Position numbers and translations under genes: made by a program. From assembly GCF_023150235.1 (NCBI RefSeq), contig NZ_JAKLLH010000017.1, forward strand, positions 1 through 64,000: DNA of 64,000 bases. The letters run 5' to 3'. This document shows, in pieces, positions 40,779-50,838 of the stretch (position 1 is its first letter; the number at the start of each line of letters is the position of its first letter). Below the pieces are notes generated by a model, which had not been told where the DNA came from, searched no databases, and worked only from the letters and a program-made list of their open reading frames with translations. This stretch comes from Azonexus sp. (lineage in GTDB: Bacteria > Pseudomonadota > Gammaproteobacteria > Burkholderiales > Rhodocyclaceae).

Positions 40779-41528
40779 TTACTCCCCCTGGCGCCGGGCC
40801 TGTTGCCAGGCGAGCACGGCCTGGGCCGAGGTAGCGAGAATCAGGCGATAACGCTCGGCTGGCAAGGCATGCCGCAGCGCAGAAAACAACTGCTGCGTCC
40901 CACGCTGCCCGATTTCTCCGACGTCACCCGCCAGCAAGGCCACCTGCAGGCTGGCCAGGGCATCGGCCACCAGGCGCCAGCCCAACTCCGGCATCTGTTT
41001 TTCCAGGGCCAGCAACAGGCTACCCAGCGTCCGCACCAGGGGCTCGGCGGCGGCATCGTCGTCACAGGCGCTCATCGCGTGCCACAGGGCAAGATGAATG
41101 CCACGGCGCAGATCGATCTTGAAGTCGATGGCTGTGGCCTCGTCTTGCTCCAGTTGTGCGTGGTAACGCTGGAAACGGCTGTCTGCCACCGGATCGAGCG
41201 GATTGCGCAGTTTTCCCAGCAAGCCGCTGAGCGCAGGAATTGCGTTGAGACCGAAGGCCTGGCTGTAGGCCAGCCCCCACTGGTCAAGCCCGGCTACCAG
41301 GAGAACCAGGCGCAGCGAGCGAGCACACTCGTCGTCGCCGGCCTGAACCCATTGCTGACAGCGCCGGGCAATGTCGTCGAGCGAACGCTCGTCGTCGGCT
41401 CCCGGACTGACCAGCCGGTGGAGAATGCCGGTGAAGATGTCCTGACTCATCCTGGCGGCGAGACGCTGGGTTTCCGGAGCGACGATACTGGCCAGAGGAT
41501 CGGCGGGCGGTAGGTATTCCTGGTTCAT
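40779..41528 (-). CDS. Hypothetical helical protein
   Basis: 249 residues from MNQEYLPPADPLASIV. Almost entirely alpha-helical, no signal peptide or membrane segment, no motif I recognise. Acidic and Leu/Ala-rich (VRTLGSLLLALEKQMPELGW). Divergent from the GGDEF-EAL gene. No clear SD at the chosen ATG; function unknown. Confidence 0.65.
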   Translation of the reverse strand: MNQEYLPPADPLASIVAPETQRLAARMSQDIFTGILHRLVSPGADDERSLDDIARRCQQWVQAGDDECARSLRLVLLVAGLDQWGLAYSQAFGLNAIPALSGLLGKLRNPLDPVADSRFQRYHAQLEQDEATAIDFKIDLRRGIHLALWHAMSACDDDAAAEPLVRTLGSLLLALEKQMPELGWRLVADALASLQVALLAGDVGEIGQRGTQQLFSALRHALPAERYRLILATSAQAVLAWQQARRQGE

Positions 41529-41585
41529 TGGCGATGCGTAGACGACGAAAGGCGCACATTCTAGCCGCCTTGAGCTGTAAATACC

Positions 41586-41613
41586 TTGCATCCACGGGGG
41601 CTTCTGACATAAT
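41586..41613 (+). promoter_or_regulatory. Possible promoter of the GGDEF-EAL gene
   Basis: TTGCAT, 16-bp spacer, CATAAT; ten bases later the inverted repeat ATGTC-ATA-GACAT (41624-41636) could be an operator. Confidence 0.4.
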
Positions 41614-41661
41614 TGACGACTCAATGTCATAGACATCGAAGATAACAAATCCAACAAGCCG

Positions 41662-43383
41662 ATGTACCGAACCCGTCCCGAACTTCAGACCATGGAAAGC
41701 AGCTTTTTCAAGCTGCCGGATACGCTGTTGCTGGTTTTTGACCGCAACTGGGTACTGAGCCTGGTCAGCGATGCCTGGGCAGCTACCCTGGGCCGTTGCC
41801 GGGAAGACTTGCTGAACAGCTGTTTCCTCGATCTGCTGCACGAGGACGACCGGGAACGATGTGTCGTCCGCTTGGCCACGATGGACGAGCAAACGCCAAC
41901 CTTGCGCTTTGCCTCCCGCTGCCAGCGTCAGGACGGCAGCTATCTCGGTATTGCCTGGAATATCCGCTACGACAGCGAGAACGCGCTCTACTACGCCTCG
42001 GCTCATGAAACGGCAGTCAATCTGCAAGGCGACGACGCCCGTCTGCCGGACATGTTCATCGATAGCCTCACCGGCCTGCCGAACCGCAGCCTTTTCAGCG
42101 AACGCCTGCAACACACCCAACACCGCGCCCGCCGTCGCAGTAGCCTCAACTTCGCTGTGCTCTACTGTGGGATCGACCGCTTCAAGGTGGTCAACCAGAG
42201 CCTGGGGCATCGGCAAGGAGATCTGCTGCTGATGGCTGTGGCCAACATGCTTTACTCCACCATCCGCCCGACCGACATGGTGGCGCGCATGGGAGGAGAC
42301 GAGTTCGCGCTCCTGCTGGAAGATATCCGCGACGTCAGCGCCACCCTGCATGTCGTCAATCGCATTCAGCAAAAGCTGGTGATGCCCTTCATGCTCGACC
42401 GGCACGAGGTTTACTGCACCGTCTCCTTCGGCATTACCGCCGGCAGCAGCAAGAGCCCCGAGGAACTGCTGGGCGATGCCAACACGGCGATGATCGGGGC
42501 CAAGGCGCTGGGAGGTGGAGGCTATGTCGTCTTCGACAAGCAGATGCACGATCAGGCGGTGCACCGCCTCGAGCTGGAAATGGACCTGCGGCGAGCAGTC
42601 GAACGCGGCGAATTCCAAGCCTATTATCAGCCGATCATCTCACTCGCCGACGGTAGCCTGAGCGGCTTCGAGGCCCTGGTTCGCTGGCAGCACCCTGAAA
42701 AAGGCCTGATCTCGCCAGCGGATTTCATTCCCGTTGCCGAAGAAACCGGGATGATCGTTCCCATCGGTCGCAGCATGCTCCACGAAGCCTGCCGCCAGGC
42801 AGCCAGCTGGAACCGTCGCCTCTCGGCGGGGCAGGCAATCAGTGTCAGCGTCAATCTGGCGGCACGCCAGTTGCAATCGCCCGAGTTGCTCGCCGATATC
42901 GCCGCCGCACTCGCCGATTCCGCTTTGCCGCCGGCATTGCTGAAACTCGAAATTACCGAAAGCAACATGATGACCAACCCCGAGCAGGCCATCGACCTGC
43001 TGTGCTCGATGAAAGCGATGGGGATACGTCTGATGCTCGACGATTTTGGAACGGGCTATTCCTCGCTCAGTTACCTGCATCGTCTCCCGATCGACACGCT
43101 CAAGATCGACCGTTCCTTCGTTCGTAACGTACACCGCAACGACAAGGACCGGCATTTCATCGAGACCATCGTCGGGCTGGCCCACAAGCTGGGCCACGAC
43201 TTGGTCTGCGAAGGCATCGAACTGGCGTGTCAGGCTAGCATTCTCACCGGGATGGGGGTCGAGTACGGCCAGGGTTTCCTCTATTCGCGCCCGGTCGCCG
43301 CGCACGAGGCCGAAATGTTCATCCTGACATCGCGCAACGGCGGGGCCATGCCCGCCGCCGCTACGGTGCCGTTTATTTCTTGA
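41662..43383 (+). CDS. PAS-GGDEF-EAL cyclic-di-GMP protein
   Basis: 573 residues. An N-terminal PAS-like domain (LLLVFDRNWVLSLVSDAW) is followed by GGDEF with an intact ARMGGDEFALLLE (about residue 212) and EAL with GFEALVRWQHPEKG (about 336) and DDFGTGYSSLSYL. Both catalytic motifs are intact, so it may make and degrade c-di-GMP. Cytoplasmic. The second Met (MESSFFKL) could be the start. Confidence 0.9.
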   Translation: MYRTRPELQTMESSFFKLPDTLLLVFDRNWVLSLVSDAWAATLGRCREDLLNSCFLDLLHEDDRERCVVRLATMDEQTPTLRFASRCQRQDGSYLGIAWNIRYDSENALYYASAHETAVNLQGDDARLPDMFIDSLTGLPNRSLFSERLQHTQHRARRRSSLNFAVLYCGIDRFKVVNQSLGHRQGDLLLMAVANMLYSTIRPTDMVARMGGDEFALLLEDIRDVSATLHVVNRIQQKLVMPFMLDRHEVYCTVSFGITAGSSKSPEELLGDANTAMIGAKALGGGGYVVFDKQMHDQAVHRLELEMDLRRAVERGEFQAYYQPIISLADGSLSGFEALVRWQHPEKGLISPADFIPVAEETGMIVPIGRSMLHEACRQAASWNRRLSAGQAISVSVNLAARQLQSPELLADIAAALADSALPPALLKLEITESNMMTNPEQAIDLLCSMKAMGIRLMLDDFGTGYSSLSYLHRLPIDTLKIDRSFVRNVHRNDKDRHFIETIVGLAHKLGHDLVCEGIELACQASILTGMGVEYGQGFLYSRPVAAHEAEMFILTSRNGGAMPAAATVPFIS

Positions 43384-43660
43384 GCGTTGCAGCGGCTTTT
43401 TCGCTGCCGCCGGCAACCGTCAGTTCCGGCCGCATTCCATTGATGCTTTTTTCACCAAAGCCCTTGATTTCCTTGAGCTCATCCACCGACTTGAAGGGAC
43501 CGTTCTTGCTGCGGTGATCGATTATGGCCTTGGCCTTGGCGGGGCCGATGCCCTTGACCGTTTCCAGCTCGGCCTGGCTGGCGGTATTAAGATTGACCGC
43601 CGCCCAGGCAAACTGGATGCTGGCAATACCTGCGACAAGCAGGGCAATGAAGCGCTTCAT
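43373..43660 (-). CDS. ComEA-like helix-hairpin-helix protein, secreted
   Basis: 95 residues: signal peptide MKRFIALLVAGIASIQFAWA, then a tandem HhH unit (VNLNTASQAELETVKGIGPAKAKAIIDHR, ELKEIKGFGEKSINGM). Binds DNA in the periplasm; the family takes part in DNA uptake. GGAGG precedes the ATG. Its tail overlaps the convergent GGDEF-EAL gene by 11 bases. Confidence 0.85.
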   Translation of the reverse strand: MKRFIALLVAGIASIQFAWAAVNLNTASQAELETVKGIGPAKAKAIIDHRSKNGPFKSVDELKEIKGFGEKSINGMRPELTVAGGSEKAAATLKK

Positions 43661-43857
43661 GCTGCTACCTCCGAACAGAGAACCTGGACACGGCCTCCCG
43701 CTACGGGCAATGCAAGCAAGATCCGGCACTCGCGACGAAATTCCAATGCGGCCGTACCGGCAAGGAAACCGTCCGCTGCGAGTATCCAGGTTTGCTTTCC
43801 TGCATCCGCGACATCTGCGTCAAACAAGGCTTTCCAGGGTGAATCGATGACGCTCAA
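43657..43857 (-). CDS. Possible small protein coupled to the comEA-like gene
   Basis: 66 codons starting at TTG, ending in TGA that overlaps the comEA-like ATG (ATGA). The protein (VIDSPWKALFDADVADAGKQ ...) has a plausible globular composition, and the coupling supports it, but no Shine-Dalgarno sequence is seen. Otherwise 43661-43988 holds nothing I recognise. Confidence 0.4.
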   Translation of the reverse strand: MSVIDSPWKALFDADVADAGKQTWILAADGFLAGTAALEFRRECRILLALPVAGGRVQVLCSEVAA

Positions 43858-43988
43858 GCGGAGCGGAACGCATCGCCGAGCAGGGGCGATGTCCCGATTC
43901 TAGCCTGAATTAATGACAAATCAATATCGATTCGGAAAAAATTTCACCCAGCCGGAAAAGCACAAGCGGACGGCCAAACCCTCCTGGA

Positions 43989-45233
43989 TCAATAGACGCG
44001 CTTGCCGCCAACCACTGTCGCAAGCACCTTGCCAGCCAGCGGATAGCCTTGCCACGGGGTATTTTTTCCACGACTCTTGAGGGCTTCCGACGTGACGATC
44101 CAGGTCGTTTCCGGGTCGAAAACGCAGACATCGGCGGCGGCGCCCGGCGCCAGATGGCCGGCGTCGAGGCCAAGCACCGCCGCTGGGTCGCAGGTAATGC
44201 GCGCCAGTGCCGTGCTCAGCGGAATGCCGGCAGCCTCGGCCCATTTCAGGGTCAGCGGCAACAGCAGTTCGAGGCCGGTGGCGCCCGGCTTGGCTTCGCC
44301 GAAGGGCAGCAGCTTGTCGTCGGCACCGACCGGGGTGTGGTCGGAGCAGATCGCCGCCAGCCCGGCGGCAGCGGCTTGCGACAAGGCCGTACGGTCGCCC
44401 TGCGTGCGCAGCGGCGGGGTGAAGCGGGCATGCGGATTGAAGTAGCCGATGTCGTTGTCGGTGAGCAACAGGTGGTGGATGCCAACGTCGAAGCTGATCG
44501 GCAGGCCTTCGCCCTGCGCCTGCTTGAGCAGTGCAACGCCGGCGGCGGACGAGAGGCGGGTCAGGTGCAAACGGCAGCCGGTATCGCGCACCAATTGCAC
44601 GAAGGTGGCGATGGCGATGGTTTCGGCGGCGACCGGGATGCCGGCCAGGCCGAGGCGGCTGGCAACTTCGCCTTCGTGGGCGATGCCGTTCTTGGCCAGC
44701 CAGTGGTCCTGCGGCTGCAGCCACACCGCATAGCCAAAGGTGGCGGCGTATTCCATTGCCCGCAGCAGGGCTTCGGTGTCGATCACCGGCTTGCTCGCCT
44801 GCGAGAAAGCAACGCAGCCGGCCTTCTTGAGCCCGGCCAGTTCGGCCAGGCGCTCGCCCTTGAGCCCCAGGGTCAGGGCGCCGAGCGGCAGAACGCGGGC
44901 CTTGCCGATTTCCTCGCCGCGATGCACCAGGCGGTCGGCCAGTTCCGGCTCGTCGAGCGGCGGGTCGGCATCCGGCGGTACCACCACGCTGGTGACGCCG
45001 CCGGCGACGGCGGCCGCCAATTCGGCCTCAATCGAGTTGAGGCGGGCGGCGAGGTCGATCAGGCCGGGGCAGACGATGCAGCCGCTAGCGTCGATCACTT
45101 CGTCGGCGACGAAGCCGGCCGGCGCGCTGCCGACTCCGGCGATCTTGCCGTGGGCGATGAAAAGTGAGGTGTTTTCACGGTCGACCGTGTTTTTCGGGTC
45201 AATCAACCGCCCGTTCTTGATTTCAATCTGCAT
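43989..45233 (-). CDS. pyrC': Non-catalytic dihydroorotase homologue PyrC' (PyrX)
   Basis: 414 residues from MQIEIKNGRLIDPKNTVD, with GGAG before it. Amidohydrolase fold with SDHTPV retained, but the zinc-binding HxH normally after PGxID is replaced (PGLIDLAARLN). Such PyrC' proteins form the structural partner of class A aspartate carbamoyltransferase and are inactive; a second active PyrC is expected elsewhere. Residues 15-19 (NTVDR) come from an in-frame CGGTCGACCG copy. Confidence 0.9.
   Translation of the reverse strand: MQIEIKNGRLIDPKNTVDRENTSLFIAHGKIAGVGSAPAGFVADEVIDASGCIVCPGLIDLAARLNSIEAELAAAVAGGVTSVVVPPDADPPLDEPELADRLVHRGEEIGKARVLPLGALTLGLKGERLAELAGLKKAGCVAFSQASKPVIDTEALLRAMEYAATFGYAVWLQPQDHWLAKNGIAHEGEVASRLGLAGIPVAAETIAIATFVQLVRDTGCRLHLTRLSSAAGVALLKQAQGEGLPISFDVGIHHLLLTDNDIGYFNPHARFTPPLRTQGDRTALSQAAAAGLAAICSDHTPVGADDKLLPFGEAKPGATGLELLLPLTLKWAEAAGIPLSTALARITCDPAAVLGLDAGHLAPGAAADVCVFDPETTWIVTSEALKSRGKNTPWQGYPLAGKVLATVVGGKRVY
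45178..45187. repeat. CGGTCGACCG element inside pyrC'
   Basis: TTTTCACGGTCGACCGTG followed by TTTTTCG, the full 14-bp CACGGTCGACCGTG palindrome with flanking T-runs, in frame at codons 15-19. Flanks match the intergenic copy after pccA. Confidence 0.65.
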
Positions 45234-45291
45234 GTTCAGGACTCCCGCTGGGCCGCCCCGCGCGGGGCAAGGAAGGACGTAGGTGCGAAGC

Positions 45292-46254
45292 TCATGAGTT
45301 CCCCGCGACAATGCTCATCACCGCCATCCGCACCGCGATGCCAAAGGTGACCTGGGGCAGGATCACCGCCTGCGGGCCGTCGGCAACGGCCGAATGGATT
45401 TCGACGCCCCGGTTCATCGGGCCGGGGTGCATCACGACGGCGTCGGGCTTGGCCAGCGCCAGCTTCTGCGGGGTCAAGCCGTAGTGGCGGAAGTATTCGC
45501 CGGCCGACGGCAGCAGCGCGCCGTTCATCCGCTCGTTCTGCAGGCGCAGCATGATCACCACGTCGCAATCCTTGAGCCCTTCCTCCATGTCGTGGAAGAC
45601 CTGCACGCCGAGCTTGTCGAGGTGCTTGGGGAGCAGGGTTTCCGGGCCGATGGCGCGGACTTCGGGAACGCCGAGGGTGGTCAGCGCGTGGATGTCGGAA
45701 CGGGCCACCCGCGAGTGCAGGATGTCGCCGACGATGGCGACGCGCAACTGCGTGAAATCCTGCTTGTAGTGGCGGATGGTGTACATGTCGAGCAGGCCCT
45801 GCGTCGGGTGCGCATGCCGCCCGTCGCCGGCGTTGACCACGTGGATGTCGTTGCGACCGATGCGGCGCAGGTGGTCGGCGATCAGGTAGGGCGCGCCGCT
45901 CGATGCGTGGCGGACGACGAACAGGTTGGCGTCCATCGCGCACAGGTTGTCGATGGTATCGAGCAGGGTTTCGCCCTTGGCCGTTGACGACTTGTTGATG
46001 TCGAGGTTGATCACGTCGGCCGAGAGCCGCTTGGCGGCGATCTCGAAAGTGGTGCGGGTGCGTGTCGAGTTCTCGAAGAACAGGTTGAAGACGCTCTTGC
46101 CGCGCAGCAGCGGCACCTTCTTCACCTCGCGCGACGAGACTTCCATGAACGACGCGGCGGTATCGAGAATCTGGGTGAGGATGGCCTTGGGCAGGCCTTC
46201 GATCGACAGCAGATGGATCAGCTCGCCGTCGCGGTTGAGTTGCGGATTATGCAT
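45292..46254 (-). CDS. pyrB: Aspartate carbamoyltransferase catalytic subunit
   Basis: 320 residues with [12 protein letters not shown] (carbamoyl phosphate site), [12 protein letters not shown] and [12 protein letters not shown]. First committed step of pyrimidine synthesis; paired with PyrC' downstream and PyrR upstream. Confidence 0.96.
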   Translation of the reverse strand: MHNPQLNRDGELIHLLSIEGLPKAILTQILDTAASFMEVSSREVKKVPLLRGKSVFNLFFENSTRTRTTFEIAAKRLSADVINLDINKSSTAKGETLLDTIDNLCAMDANLFVVRHASSGAPYLIADHLRRIGRNDIHVVNAGDGRHAHPTQGLLDMYTIRHYKQDFTQLRVAIVGDILHSRVARSDIHALTTLGVPEVRAIGPETLLPKHLDKLGVQVFHDMEEGLKDCDVVIMLRLQNERMNGALLPSAGEYFRHYGLTPQKLALAKPDAVVMHPGPMNRGVEIHSAVADGPQAVILPQVTFGIAVRMAVMSIVAGNS

Positions 46255-46762
46255 TTTCCAGTCTCCAGGCCAGTTGACCGTGGGTTTGTTCGCCTTCGCC
46301 GCGCGCCAGCGTCAGGCTTTGGCCGGCAGCCAGTTCGGCCTGCCAGACACAATGGGTGGCGGCGACCGGCAGCTCGCGACCGCCCCGGTCGGCGAGCACG
46401 GCCAGGCCGACCGAGGCCGGGCGGCCGTAATCGAACAATTCGTTGATCGCGGCCCGCGTCGTGCGGCCGGTGTACAGCACGTCGTCGACCAGCAGGATGT
46501 GGCGGCCCTCGACGTCAAAGGGGATCACCGTCGGTCGGCACTGCGGGTGCAAGCCTTTTTTGGAAAAGTCGTCGCGGTAGAAGGAAACGTCGATCAGGCC
46601 GATGTCCTCGGTCAGGCCCAGCAATTCGCGCAGGCGTTCGGCGACCCAGGCGCCGCCGCTGTAAATGCCGACCAGGGCCGGCCGTTGCTGGAGGTGCGGG
46701 CGGATCAGGTCGGCCAGTTGCCGGCACTGCGCCTCGGCGTCGGGAAGATGCTCAGGAGCCAT
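46247..46762 (-). CDS. pyrR: PyrR regulatory protein / uracil phosphoribosyltransferase
   Basis: 171 residues. PRPP-binding motif [18 protein letters not shown]. In proteobacteria PyrR often sits before pyrB-pyrC'. It overlaps ruvX and pyrB by a few bases. The RNA-binding attenuation role of Bacillus PyrR is not certain here. Confidence 0.9.
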   Translation of the reverse strand: MAPEHLPDAEAQCRQLADLIRPHLQQRPALVGIYSGGAWVAERLRELLGLTEDIGLIDVSFYRDDFSKKGLHPQCRPTVIPFDVEGRHILLVDDVLYTGRTTRAAINELFDYGRPASVGLAVLADRGGRELPVAATHCVWQAELAAGQSLTLARGEGEQTHGQLAWRLENA

Positions 46763-47195
46763 GAGAAGAACTTTCAAACCAGGTTTGCAGAATCAGTTGG
46801 GCGGCCACTGCGTCGAGCAGCGGCTTGGCGGTCTTGCTGTTGCGACCGGTCTCGCGCAGCCGGGCTTCGGCGTCGAGCGAGGTCAGGCGTTCGTCGGCAT
46901 AGAACACCGGCAGGGCAAAGCGGCGCTGCAGGCGCTCGCCGAATTTCTGCGCCAGCCGGGTCATCTCGTGCGGGGTGCCGTCGGCGTGGGTCGGCAGGCC
47001 GACGACCAGACCCACCGGCTGCCATTCGGCGATCAGCTTGCCGATGGCGGCAAAGCGGTCATCGTTGGACTCGGCGTGGAGGGTGGTCAGCGGATGGGCA
47101 CTGCCGAGCAAGGTTTCGCCGGTGGCGACACCGATGCGCTTTTCGCCGAAATCGAAGGCGAGGAGCGTGCCGCAAGGCGCCGCCGGCTCAGGCAT
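46752..47195 (-). CDS. ruvX: RuvX/YqgF Holliday-junction resolvase-like protein
   Basis: 147 residues with [26 protein letters not shown] and [16 protein letters not shown] of the RNase H-like YqgF family, implicated in 16S rRNA processing. Eight-base overlap with the upstream yqgE. Confidence 0.93.
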   Translation of the reverse strand: MPEPAAPCGTLLAFDFGEKRIGVATGETLLGSAHPLTTLHAESNDDRFAAIGKLIAEWQPVGLVVGLPTHADGTPHEMTRLAQKFGERLQRRFALPVFYADERLTSLDAEARLRETGRNSKTAKPLLDAVAAQLILQTWFESSSHGS

Positions 47196-47748
47196 GCCCG
47201 GCCACGTCGGAAAGCTGGGTGAAGGTCACGCCGAGACGACGCATCGCGGCCGGAAGACGTGCGTCCGGCGGCAGGTCGAAGAGGATCTCGGCGCTGGCCG
47301 ACACGGTCAACCAGGCATTCTGTGCCAGTTCCTCCTCCAACTGCCCGGCACCCCAGCCGGCATAACCGAGAGTGACCAGCAGATGGTTCGGCTGGCCCAG
47401 GCTGCCGACCGCGGCGAGCACGTCGCGCGAGCTGGTCAGCGCGACTTCGGCATTGACCTTGAGCGAGGATTGCCAGTCGCCGGCCGGGCGGTGCAGCACG
47501 AAACCCCGGTCGAGCTGCACCGGGCCGCCGAAATACACCGGCAGGTGCGCCAGCGCGGCGGCTTCGAGGGTGATCTCGATTTTCTCGAACAGGCCGGCGA
47601 GATCGAGATCGAGCGGTCGATTGACGATGATGCCGAGCGCGCCGTCTGCATTGTGTTCGCAAATATAGACGAGGGCGTTGGCAAAATACGGGTCCTGCAT
47701 CGCCGGCATCGCGATCAGGAAATTGTCGGTCAGGTTGACGCTATCCAT
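47188..47748 (-). CDS. yqgE: UPF0301 / AlgH family protein YqgE
   Basis: 186 residues starting [20 protein letters not shown]; family pattern [19 protein letters not shown] and [14 protein letters not shown]. Function unclear (AlgH affects alginate in Pseudomonas). The yqgE-ruvX-pyrR-pyrB-pyrC' order is common in proteobacteria. Confidence 0.92.
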   Translation of the reverse strand: MDSVNLTDNFLIAMPAMQDPYFANALVYICEHNADGALGIIVNRPLDLDLAGLFEKIEITLEAAALAHLPVYFGGPVQLDRGFVLHRPAGDWQSSLKVNAEVALTSSRDVLAAVGSLGQPNHLLVTLGYAGWGAGQLEEELAQNAWLTVSASAEILFDLPPDARLPAAMRRLGVTFTQLSDVAGHA

Positions 47749-47821
47749 GGCCCGGATTTTAATCGCCGCCGGGTGACAAACCAACACGCCCGCAGCTGCC
47801 AATCACAAAAAGAACGCAAAA

Positions 47822-49255
47822 ATGCCCGCTCCCGAGAATACCCGTGCCCTGGTCTGGTTCCGCCGTGACCTCCGCGATCACGATCATGCGCCGCTGGCCG
47901 CAGCCTTGGCTGCCGCGCAGGCGGTCTATTGCGTCTTCGTTTTCGATACCGAAATCCTCGATTTGCTGCCCGAGCGCACCGACCGCCGGGTCGAGTTCAT
48001 CCTCGGCAGCCTGCGCGAGCTGGCCGCCGCGCTGCAGGCCCGCGGTGGCGGCCTGATCGTGCGTCACGGCCGGGCCGCTACGGAAATTCCGGCCGTGGCC
48101 GGGCAGCTTGGCGTCGATACGGTCTACGCCGGGCGCGACTACGAGCCGGCCGCCAAGCAGCGCGATGCCGAAGTTGCCGCCGCGCTGTGTGCGCAGGGCC
48201 GGCGGCTGGTGCTGCTGCGCGATCAGACGATCTTTGACGGCGACGCGGTGCTGACCCAGGCCGGCAAGCCCTTCTCGGTATTCACGCCGTACAAAAATGC
48301 CTGGTTGAAGCGGTTGACCGTGGTCGACTACGCCTGCGTCGAGAGCGGTGGGGCGCTCGCCGTGCCGCCGCCGGAACTGGCCGGAGCGTTGCCGGAATTG
48401 GCGGACCTGGGCTTTGCAGCCACCGATCTGGCAGCATTGGGCATCGTGCCCGGGATGCGCGGCGCGCAGGTGCTGTGGCAGGCGTTCCGGACCGGCCGCA
48501 TTGTGCGTTACGGGCAATTGCGGGATTTTCCGGCGGTCAAGGGCGTCAGCTATCTGTCGGTGCATTTGCGCTTCGGCACCATTTCGCTCCGCGAACTGGT
48601 CCGCGAGGCAGTTGCGCAAGGGGCCGACACCTGGCTCAGCGAACTGATCTGGCGTGACTTCTACTTCATGATCCTCGACCGCTTTCCGCAGGTCGCAGAG
48701 CGCGCCTTCAAGCCCGAGTACGACGCGATCACCTGGGACGACTGGCCCGACGGGCTGGCGGCCTGGCAGCAGGGGCGCACCGGCTATCCGCTGGTCGATG
48801 CGGCAATGCGCCAGTTGCTGCACAGCGGCTGGATGCACAACCGGCTGCGCATGGTGGTCGCCAGCTTTCTGTGCAAGGACCTGGGCATCGACTGGCGCCA
48901 CGGCGAAGCCTGGTTTGCCCGCCAGCTCAACGACTTCGACCTGGCCGCGAACAACGGCGGCTGGCAATGGGCCGCGTCGAGCGGCTGCGACGCCCAGCCC
49001 TGGTTCCGTATCTTCAATCCGGTGACCCAGTCCGAGAAATTCGACGCCGAAGGCCGCTTCATCCGCCGCTACGTGCCGGAACTGGCCAGGCTGCCGGACA
49101 AATACCTGCACGCACCGTGGAAGCTGGCCCGCCGCGACCAGGAGGCGCTCGGGGTGATCATCGGCCGCGACTACCCGGCACCGATCGTCGATCACGCCGT
49201 CGCCCGCGAAAAAACCCTGGCCCGCTATGCGATGGTCAAGAACGGAAAAGCATGA
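47822..49255 (+). CDS. phrB: Deoxyribodipyrimidine photolyase (class I CPD)
   Basis: 477 residues. N-terminal antenna domain (LVWFRRDLRDHDHAPL) and FAD-binding C-terminal domain with LIWRDFYFMIL, TGYPLVDAAMRQL, HNRLRMVVASFL and NNGGWQWAASSGCDAQPWFRI (split here into usual sub-motifs). Repairs UV dimers with blue light. Monocistronic. Confidence 0.94.
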   Translation: MPAPENTRALVWFRRDLRDHDHAPLAAALAAAQAVYCVFVFDTEILDLLPERTDRRVEFILGSLRELAAALQARGGGLIVRHGRAATEIPAVAGQLGVDTVYAGRDYEPAAKQRDAEVAAALCAQGRRLVLLRDQTIFDGDAVLTQAGKPFSVFTPYKNAWLKRLTVVDYACVESGGALAVPPPELAGALPELADLGFAATDLAALGIVPGMRGAQVLWQAFRTGRIVRYGQLRDFPAVKGVSYLSVHLRFGTISLRELVREAVAQGADTWLSELIWRDFYFMILDRFPQVAERAFKPEYDAITWDDWPDGLAAWQQGRTGYPLVDAAMRQLLHSGWMHNRLRMVVASFLCKDLGIDWRHGEAWFARQLNDFDLAANNGGWQWAASSGCDAQPWFRIFNPVTQSEKFDAEGRFIRRYVPELARLPDKYLHAPWKLARRDQEALGVIIGRDYPAPIVDHAVAREKTLARYAMVKNGKA

Positions 49256-49476
49256 CTCCAAAGGCGGAGATGATCACAGAACGCCACCGACGACGACTTG
49301 AGTCCATGCAATTCGCTTACGAAAGACAGGCCAAAACCCTCGGGACATCAAACTGATGCCGAATCTGACAAAGTAGAATGAAATCAGGGCTTGTACATCA
49401 GAAAATCCGAAGCCCGAAAAATCCGCGCCATCCGCGACCTGCCTGCGTCATCCGCATTACAGCCACTTTTCCCAAC

Positions 49477-50682
49477 ATGAACGATCACTCCAGTACGGAT
49501 CGCAGCCCGTGGGCCGTTTTCCTGATATTTCTCCGCCTGGGCCTGACCTCTTTCGGCGGCCCGGTAGCCCATCTCGGCTATTTCCGCGACGAGTTCGTCT
49601 TGCGTCGTCACTGGCTGAACGAGCGCAGCTATGCCGATCTGGTTGCGCTGTGCCAGTTCCTGCCGGGACCGGCCAGCAGCCAGGTCGGAATGGCGCTGGG
49701 CCTCTCGCGATCCGGCTACGCCGGCGCACTGGCGGCATGGGCCGGCTTCACCCTGCCCTCGGCCATCGCGCTGATTCTCTTCGCACAGGGAATCGCCGCC
49801 AGCCAGGGCGCGATGCCAGCGGGCGTGCTGCATGGCTTGAAAGTGGTGGCAGTAGCGGTGGTGGCACAAGCGGTATGGGGAATGGCCCGGCAACTCTGCC
49901 CGGATACGCCGCGTGTCACGCTGATGGTCGCTGCCAGCTGCCTTGCGCTGCTGCTCCCCAACGCCTGGGGGCAGGCCGCGATCATCCTCATCGCGGCATT
50001 CATCGGCCTATGGCGCTTCCAGCCTGCGAAAACGACGACACGGGCAACACAAGCACCGACCGGGCGGACATCCGTCGCACTCTTCTGGCTGGCCTTGTTT
50101 TTCCTCCTCCTGCTCGGCCTGCCGCTGCTGGCCGGCGGCATTGACCAGCCCTTGCTCTCGCTGATCGATGCCTTCTACCGTGCGGGATCGCTGGTTTTTG
50201 GTGGCGGGCACGTCGTCCTGCCCTTGCTGCAAGCCGAGCTCGTACCGACGGGCTGGGTCGGCAACGAGTCATTCCTCGCCGGCTACGGCGCGGCGCAGGC
50301 GGTTCCAGGGCCATTGTTCAGCTTTGCGGCCTTTCTCGGCGCGGCGACAATGCAGCCGCCGTCCGGCTGGCTGGGCGGTTTGATTTGCCTGCTGGCAATT
50401 TTTGCTCCTTCTTTCCTGCTGGTGGCCGCTTGCCTGCCGTTCTGGGAGCAATTGCGCGGCAATACCCGGATGCAGGCCGCCTTGACCGGCATTAACGCTG
50501 CCGTTCCCGGACTACTGCTCGCCGCCCTCTATCAGCCGGTATGGACCAGCGCCATCCACTCGCCACGGGATTTCGGACTGGCGCTGCTGGCCCTGCTGGC
50601 CCTGATGTTCTGGAAACTCCCTCCCTGGCTGGTGGTGATCGCCTGCGGCCTTACCGGCGCCTTGCTGGAAATGCTCTCCTGA
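49477..50682 (+). CDS. chrA: Chromate transporter ChrA, two-domain
   Basis: 401 residues from MNDHSSTDRSPWAVFLIF. Two homologous membrane halves, each with a G-rich motif: LTSFGGPVAHLGYFRDEF in the first and LVFGGGHVVLPLLQAE in the second, plus QFLPGPASSQ and AQAVPGPLFSFA. Exports chromate (or a related anion). Confidence 0.92.
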   Translation: MNDHSSTDRSPWAVFLIFLRLGLTSFGGPVAHLGYFRDEFVLRRHWLNERSYADLVALCQFLPGPASSQVGMALGLSRSGYAGALAAWAGFTLPSAIALILFAQGIAASQGAMPAGVLHGLKVVAVAVVAQAVWGMARQLCPDTPRVTLMVAASCLALLLPNAWGQAAIILIAAFIGLWRFQPAKTTTRATQAPTGRTSVALFWLALFFLLLLGLPLLAGGIDQPLLSLIDAFYRAGSLVFGGGHVVLPLLQAELVPTGWVGNESFLAGYGAAQAVPGPLFSFAAFLGAATMQPPSGWLGGLICLLAIFAPSFLLVAACLPFWEQLRGNTRMQAALTGINAAVPGLLLAALYQPVWTSAIHSPRDFGLALLALLALMFWKLPPWLVVIACGLTGALLEMLS

Positions 50683-50775
50683 TTGCCGCCAGCCGGTCGC
50701 CGAAATGAACGACGAGATGAGCTCCCTCCGCGTCGAGACCACTTTTCCAGCTTGATCGTCAATGGCGCATTAAGC

Positions 50776-50801
50776 AAAAAAAGGACGCCCGGAGGCGTCC
50801 T
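50776..50801 (-). terminator. Rho-independent terminator of the glnK-amtB operon
   Basis: Minus strand GGACGCC-TCCG-GGCGTCC followed by seven T, about 40 bases after the amtB stop. Confidence 0.92.
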
Positions 50802-50838
50802 TGAAAGAGAGAGGAAAATACCTCAGTCTGGGGGGAAC

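Noticed and set aside
49252-49356. 34-codon frame whose ATG overlaps the photolyase stop
   Set aside because: The overlap is suggestive, but there is no Shine-Dalgarno sequence and no recognisable feature; left out of the gene list.
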